From Treponema denticola (lineage in GTDB: Bacteria > Spirochaetota > Spirochaetia > Treponematales > Treponemataceae), in assembly GCF_024400535.1 (NCBI RefSeq), contig NZ_CP038800.1, positions 2,480,001 through 2,544,000 of the forward strand: a stretch of 64,000 bases of DNA, given 5' to 3'. This document shows, piece by piece, positions 60,227-64,000 of this stretch. The number at the start of each line of letters is the position of its first letter. The stretch's first letter is position 1. The notes beneath the pieces were generated by a model. That model had not been told where the DNA came from, searched no databases, and saw nothing but the letters and a program-made list of their open reading frames with translations. The position numbers and the translations under genes are program-made.

Positions 60227-61372
60227 ATGACTAAACAATTTATTTTAACCAACGAGCAAAGAAAATATCTGGGTTTAAATCCGATTGAAGATCACTGGGA
60301 AGTAATGAATATAAAAGGCACCCTCTATTACTTTGACGGCAATATTATCAAAAAAGAAATTTCGGTATCGGATTCTGAAGGCGAGGCTTTTTACTATAAA
60401 GAAAGCGAACTTGATATTACAACTGCCGAAAACAGAACTATTGTACTGCCTAAAACGGTAAAAGGAAAACCGAAAAAATTAAACTTTACGGCAACTCAAT
60501 TATTTAGAGGAATAGGCTTATATTTTTCATTTGAAAGCAGATATGTTTGCATAGGAAACTACACCACACAAAAAACATATTATTCCGAAAGGTTAGAAGA
60601 AAGCAAGGCTTCCGCCCTGAATTCTTGGATCGAAAAATGGATAAAGGAAACATCGAAAGAAGATTTAGCCGATTTGGAAAATTTTAAAAATGAAAAAAGA
60701 GAGCATCAAAAATATAAGGAAGGGGATATCTTTGCTTTTAAAATAGGAAGACGGCAATACGGCTTCGGTAAAATTTTAATCGATATTGTTAAGTTAAGAA
60801 AAACGCCCGAATTTAAAAAGAATAAAAACTACGGTCTTAACAATTTGATGGGAACGGCTTTAATTGTAAAGATCTATCATAAAATAAGCGGCAGCATTAA
60901 CATTGATCTTGACGAATTAGAAAAAAACTTATCCCTCCCCGCACAGCCCCTTATGGATAACAATATCTATTACGGCGAATATAAAATTATCGGAAACAGA
61001 AAAGTTACATATCAAGACTTAAATGATGCTCCGATATCGACAAGCGAGAGTATAAATTATCAGGACAGAGATATTGCCTATCTTCAATACGGCTTGATAT
61101 ATAAAGAAATGTCTTTAAAAGAATATGCTCTATACGAGGATGAAGATTGGTATCATAAAAATTACAGAGCGGAATTAATAGGTTGTTTCTTGGAGATAGA
61201 CAAATTGGAAGAATGTATAAAAGCAAAATCCAATGCTCCATTTTATCCCGCAGCCGGCGGCAGCTTAAATAATCCGGCAAACAAAAAAGATAAAAATGCA
61301 ATTTTCAAGGCCTTCGGTTTAGACGGCGATCTGGATTATGAAGGAAACTTAAAACTCGCAAAGGAAAAGTAA
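60227..61372 (+). CDS. Protein with Imm26-like domain
   Basis: A 381-residue cytoplasmic protein. About residues 160-300 show EGDIFAFKIGRRQYGFGKIL, a match to the immunity-26 (Imm26) domain pattern GD-x-F-x-I-P-L-x-x-G-x-Y-G-x-G-x-I/V-L. Such proteins neutralise polymorphic toxins in other bacteria; no toxin gene is adjacent. The rest (residues 1-150, 300-381) is not recognised. The start is the ATG at 60227 after GGAGGA; an in-frame TTG 15 bases upstream is less likely. It precedes the methyltransferase gene by 5 bases. Confidence 0.7.
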   Translation: MTKQFILTNEQRKYLGLNPIEDHWEVMNIKGTLYYFDGNIIKKEISVSDSEGEAFYYKESELDITTAENRTIVLPKTVKGKPKKLNFTATQLFRGIGLYFSFESRYVCIGNYTTQKTYYSERLEESKASALNSWIEKWIKETSKEDLADLENFKNEKREHQKYKEGDIFAFKIGRRQYGFGKILIDIVKLRKTPEFKKNKNYGLNNLMGTALIVKIYHKISGSINIDLDELEKNLSLPAQPLMDNNIYYGEYKIIGNRKVTYQDLNDAPISTSESINYQDRDIAYLQYGLIYKEMSLKEYALYEDEDWYHKNYRAELIGCFLEIDKLEECIKAKSNAPFYPAAGGSLNNPANKKDKNAIFKAFGLDGDLDYEGNLKLAKEK

Positions 61373-61377
61373 AACCT

Positions 61378-62001
61378 ATGATAGAATATTACAAAAAAAG
61401 AGCAAAAGAATATGAAGATATATATAAAAAACCGGAAAGACAAAAAAGCATTCTTGAATATCAAGATTATATTAAAGAACTTTTCCAAAACAGGAATGTA
61501 TTAGAACTCGCCTGCGGAACCGGATTTTGGACGGAAACATTAACAGAAACTGCGAAAACCGTACTTGCAACCGACATTAATAAGGAAGTATTGACACTTG
61601 CAAAACAAAAAATATTTAAAGTCTGCAAGCCGGAATTTGCAATTTTGGATTATAGAAACTATAAACCTAATAACGAATACAACGGCATATTTATAGGCTT
61701 TTTGGCAAGTCATCTTACAAAACATGAATTTTTAAATCTTGTCGAAACTCTCATAGAAAAAACTAAAAAGCCTTCTTTAATATTCTTTATGGACAACCTT
61801 TTTGTGGAAGGAGAAAGTACTCCGATATCCAAAACCGATAAAAACGGCAATACCTATCAAATACGAAAACTTAAAGACGGCACCGAGTATGAAATAATGA
61901 AAAACTTTTATACCGAAAAAGGATTTAAAATTTTACTAAAAGACAAAACCTATAAATATTTTTCCAATAAATATTATTGGTCTATTGAAATTTACACCTA
62001 A
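61378..62001 (+). CDS. Class I SAM-dependent methyltransferase
   Basis: A 207-residue cytoplasmic methyltransferase with motif I VLELACGTGFWTETL (residues about 42-56), then VLATDIN (motif II acid), and a late LEACGTEYEIMK-like region read as LKDGTEYEIMKNFYTEKGFK. The substrate is unknown; similarity is to small-molecule methyltransferases. It lies 5 bases after the Imm26-like gene and is co-transcribed. Confidence 0.87.
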   Translation: MIEYYKKRAKEYEDIYKKPERQKSILEYQDYIKELFQNRNVLELACGTGFWTETLTETAKTVLATDINKEVLTLAKQKIFKVCKPEFAILDYRNYKPNNEYNGIFIGFLASHLTKHEFLNLVETLIEKTKKPSLIFFMDNLFVEGESTPISKTDKNGNTYQIRKLKDGTEYEIMKNFYTEKGFKILLKDKTYKYFSNKYYWSIEIYT

Positions 62002-62019
62002 ACTTTATATTATATTTTT

Positions 62020-62258
62020 ATGAAAACTAACCACCCTACTCTCTATAACATTGAATTTAAAGAGATTACCCCCGATAATTGGAGAATAATCAATTCTCTT
62101 TCCGTAAAAAAAGAACAAAAAAATTTTGCAGCCTCAAATGTTACAATCCTCTTTGCTATGTTGAAGGCGATATAGTAGCAAAACGCCTATATGAAAATTT
62201 CGGCTTTTATGAAATCGACAAAGACGACGATGAGATTATAATGCAGAAGGATTTATAA
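62020..62258 (+). pseudogene. GNAT acetyltransferase, internally deleted and frameshifted
   Basis: The ATG at 62020 opens MKTNHPTLYNIEFKEITPDN, then WRIINSLSVKKEQKNFAAS, the N-terminus of diamine-type GNAT acetyltransferases. In another frame the C-terminus follows: YVEGDIVAKRLYENFGFYEI, DKDDDEIIMQKDL-stop. The central AcCoA-binding part is missing. Two pieces in different frames, about 80 codons instead of about 150. Confidence 0.75.
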
Positions 62259-62425
62259 ATTTATACAATACTTATTTACAGTGATTGACAGAATAGATAT
62301 TTTATGCTAAGGTCAATTTATGATAGATTTTTTGAGTTTATATTTTTTTAAAAATTTCTCATTAAATGCTTTAAGTAAGGTAAAAGCCCGCAGTACTCTT
62401 ATAAATAAAACACTGTGCCATTTTA

Positions 62426-62437
62426 CCCCCCCCCCCC
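62426..62437 (+). repeat. C12 homopolymer tract
   Basis: Twelve consecutive C in an AT-rich region, followed by a TGTGTC-AAAAC-GACACA dyad. The intergenic stretch 62259-62764 has no other supported gene. Confidence 0.9.
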
Positions 62438-62510
62438 GTGTGTCAAAACGACACAATTTATAAACTAAGTCAAAATCTTTTATATCATTATTTTTTTCTC
62501 TTTTGTAATA

Positions 62511-62553
62511 AACACATAAGACAAGCAGCTTCTTTTGTCTTGTGTGCTTTTTT
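62511..62553 (+). terminator. Intrinsic terminator
   Basis: AAGACAA pairs with TTGTCTT (62518-62524 / 62535-62541), extended by ACAC/GTGT with a 2-nt bulge, then CTTTTTT. It would end transcripts coming from the 62.0-62.4 kb region. Confidence 0.6.
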
Positions 62554-62764
62554 ATATATTTACCGCCTTGAAATTAAATTTGAAAGTAAATCAAGATTTT
62601 TGTTTTACAATTTAACAGGGCGGTTTAGGAACCTAGGTTTTTACGGTCAACCTGTACGAAATGACAGCCGGCTTTTCTTTGCAAAATCCGTCTGTGCGGA
62701 ACCCTTTCGATTGCGGGTTGAACGGGGAAATATAGAAAATAAATTTTTATAAAGGAGAAAATAT

Positions 62765-63259
62765 ATGATAAGAAGAAAATCTACCAATAATAAAAATGTA
62801 GATTTCAGGATATCAGATTGCCCATGGTCTTTTCGCGGAGTACTAGTTATGGGATTAATTATGATTAGCATTATTAGTTGTACAGAAAAATCAAAGTATA
62901 TCGGGACATGGATACATACTTATGATGGAAGTGATTCAAGACCATATGTAGATTGGAGTAATAATTTTGCAGAGAATGAACTGGTTTTGTATGATGATGG
63001 GACATTTGCTTATAATTGGGTTGCCACTTATTCCACAAATGACTTCATTGGTATGCCGGGAAATGACCTTAGACTAGCCTACCGTGTTAGCGATTGGGCT
63101 AATGCAGAAGGTGATTGGCATGTTGAAAACGATGAACTTACTTTGGAATATACGGCTGGAAAAAAAGCAGGAAAAGTCGAGACTCTTAAAATAGAAATTG
63201 ATGATAAAGGTAAAACTCTCAAAATAAAAGATTGGACATATCGAAAGAAGCGTCACTAA
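62765..63259 (+). CDS. Small lipoprotein, unknown function
   Basis: A 164-residue protein. The N-terminal about 30 residues are polar and basic (RRKSTNNKNVDFRISD), then the hydrophobic VLVMGLIMISIISC gives a lipobox (S-I-I-S-C) with the acylated Cys at about residue 39. The leader is unusually long. The mature part resembles small lipocalin-like/META-type folds (KYIGTWIHTY, NELVLYDDGTFAYNW, AEGDWHVENDELTLEYTAGK), suggesting a beta barrel. The ATG at 62765 follows AAAGGAG. No family assigned with certainty. Confidence 0.75.
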   Translation: MIRRKSTNNKNVDFRISDCPWSFRGVLVMGLIMISIISCTEKSKYIGTWIHTYDGSDSRPYVDWSNNFAENELVLYDDGTFAYNWVATYSTNDFIGMPGNDLRLAYRVSDWANAEGDWHVENDELTLEYTAGKKAGKVETLKIEIDDKGKTLKIKDWTYRKKRH

Positions 63260-63355
63260 AAATATCTTTATCTTCAAAAATTTGAGGATAAAAAACTTAT
63301 AAACTAATTAAAATTTATAATTAGTTTATAAATAAAAATAGAGATAGGAGATTTT

Positions 63356-63883
63356 ATGAATTTTGATGTAAGCAGGCGTATCCAAACCAAACAATCAAAA
63401 AATGATGTGTTTGAAGCATTGGAAACTCAGTTCCGGAAAATATCATCGCAAACAAATAAAAGCGGAGATATTTTAGTTGTAAAGGTGATAAACCCAACTT
63501 TCGGTTCAATCAATAGAGCTGATATAACCACAGTTAGTATTGAACAGAAAGAAGACGGATTTTTTATTAATGCGGAAGTAAAATATAAAACATCTGTTAT
63601 GTTCTGGGTTTTTCTTATAATACTATTATTTTCAACAGTAGGATGGCTTATTCCTATAGTATTTTTTTTCTATCAAAAAAATACTGTAAAAACAGCAATA
63701 GAAGAAGTCTTTAACCGCATAAACGATGAGTTTTATGGGTACAGCGTATCTAAACCTGATGACACTAATAGTGCCATAGACCATTTTACAGAATTAGAAA
63801 AGTTGGCAAATCTTCGTGATAAAGGAATATTAAATCAAGAAGAATTCGAAGATCGAAAGAAAAAAATTATGACAAATATTTAA
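63356..63883 (+). CDS. SHOCT-domain membrane protein
   Basis: A 175-residue protein with a soluble N-terminal domain (FDVSRRIQTKQSKNDVFEAL), two hydrophobic segments (about residues 80-115, MFWVFLIILLFSTVGWLIP and IVFFFYQ), and a C-terminal SHOCT motif (ELEKLANLRDKGILNQEEFE followed by DRKKKIM). SHOCT is a short oligomerisation segment common in bacterial membrane and phage-related proteins. GATAGGAG precedes the ATG. Confidence 0.82.
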   Translation: MNFDVSRRIQTKQSKNDVFEALETQFRKISSQTNKSGDILVVKVINPTFGSINRADITTVSIEQKEDGFFINAEVKYKTSVMFWVFLIILLFSTVGWLIPIVFFFYQKNTVKTAIEEVFNRINDEFYGYSVSKPDDTNSAIDHFTELEKLANLRDKGILNQEEFEDRKKKIMTNI

Positions 63884-63897
63884 TAAGGAGAATAAAT

Positions 63898-64000
63898 ATG
63901 TCAAAGAAACAGAGAAAAGGATACATTTCAATTACACTAAAAAAACAGGGAGCTAATGACATTGTTATTGAATCATGCCCTGAAAAAATTAAATTAAATT
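63898..64000 (+). CDS. Partial gene at the window end, unknown
   Basis: The ATG at 63898 is preceded by AAGGAG and opens MSKKQRKGYISITLKKQGAN, DIVIESCPEKIKLN, running past the window end. Only 34 codons are visible. No family can be named. It is 14 bases after the SHOCT gene, so probably in one operon with it. Confidence 0.6.
   Translation, partial: MSKKQRKGYISITLKKQGANDIVIESCPEKIKLN

Noticed and set aside
62320-62463. 47-codon open frame across the C12 tract as a gene
   Set aside because: No ribosome binding site; -35 and -10 boxes are not properly spaced. Noted under the tract finding instead.
62438-62752. 104-codon frame in the intergenic region
   Set aside because: It spans a terminator-like hairpin, is rich in Phe/Lys/Asn codons typical of AT-rich non-coding DNA, and has no start signal.

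Overview
The window is a chromosomal segment of a low-GC spirochaete. The gene set points to an oral Treponema close to T. denticola: Trep_Strep-family ECF S components, a FlhB C-terminus-like protein, a FliL-like protein, BspA-type LRR debris, cell-envelope genes of treponemal type, and TTGACA-17-TATAAT promoters. The species call is inference; no rRNA lies in the window.

Layout. 0-4.1 kb: an Rnf electron-transport operon (rnfC-D-G-E-A) with no rnfB after rnfA, and rnfC broken by an extra T in a T7 run. 4.3-19 kb: housekeeping genes (M18 aminopeptidase, mnmG, TPR/NHL proteins, a GHMP kinase resembling galactokinase, lnt, htrA, a FlhB-like protein, HD-GYP phosphodiesterase, yraN, serS). 19.0-26.8 kb: an outer-membrane protein, tRNA-Pro/tRNA-Arg, a sigma-54 activator, a repeat-flanked beta-helix lipoprotein gene with a frameshift in its signal peptide, a PLP-binding protein, a hairpin cluster and tRNA-Ile2(CAU). 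26.9-38.4 kb: an AAA-ATPase/nuclease-like protein, hemolysin III, a LysM/M23 peptidase, an ECF sigma/anti-sigma pair beside FliL-like and YbdG-like channel genes, a decayed ISAs1-family element with 9-bp target duplications next to an orphan NarL-type response regulator, murE, a CAP-domain lipoprotein and fabZ.

38.5-58.2 kb is the accessory heart of the window: a transport island. It holds a complete ECF cassette (S, T, fused double ATPase), a second S component, six half-size ABC exporter-fold proteins forming three probable heterodimers, a TetR regulator, an isoprenylcysteine-methyltransferase-like membrane protein and a MATE exporter. Two of the ABC heterodimers are paralogous but have their subunits in opposite order. 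Between them lies debris: an LRR fragment, an internally deleted HEAT protein, a KilA-N gene and an NTF2/SnoaL tail. ECF-type uptake and ABC pairs under one TetR gene suggest one regulon for import and/or export of a small ligand, possibly a metal chelate; the ligand cannot be read from sequence.

58.3-64 kb holds a chemoreceptor, an Imm26-like protein, a SAM methyltransferase, a decayed GNAT gene, a 12-base C tract, a small lipoprotein and a SHOCT protein; the last gene runs off the end. Recurrent themes are homopolymer frameshifts, short direct repeats flanking single genes, and long intergenic hairpins.
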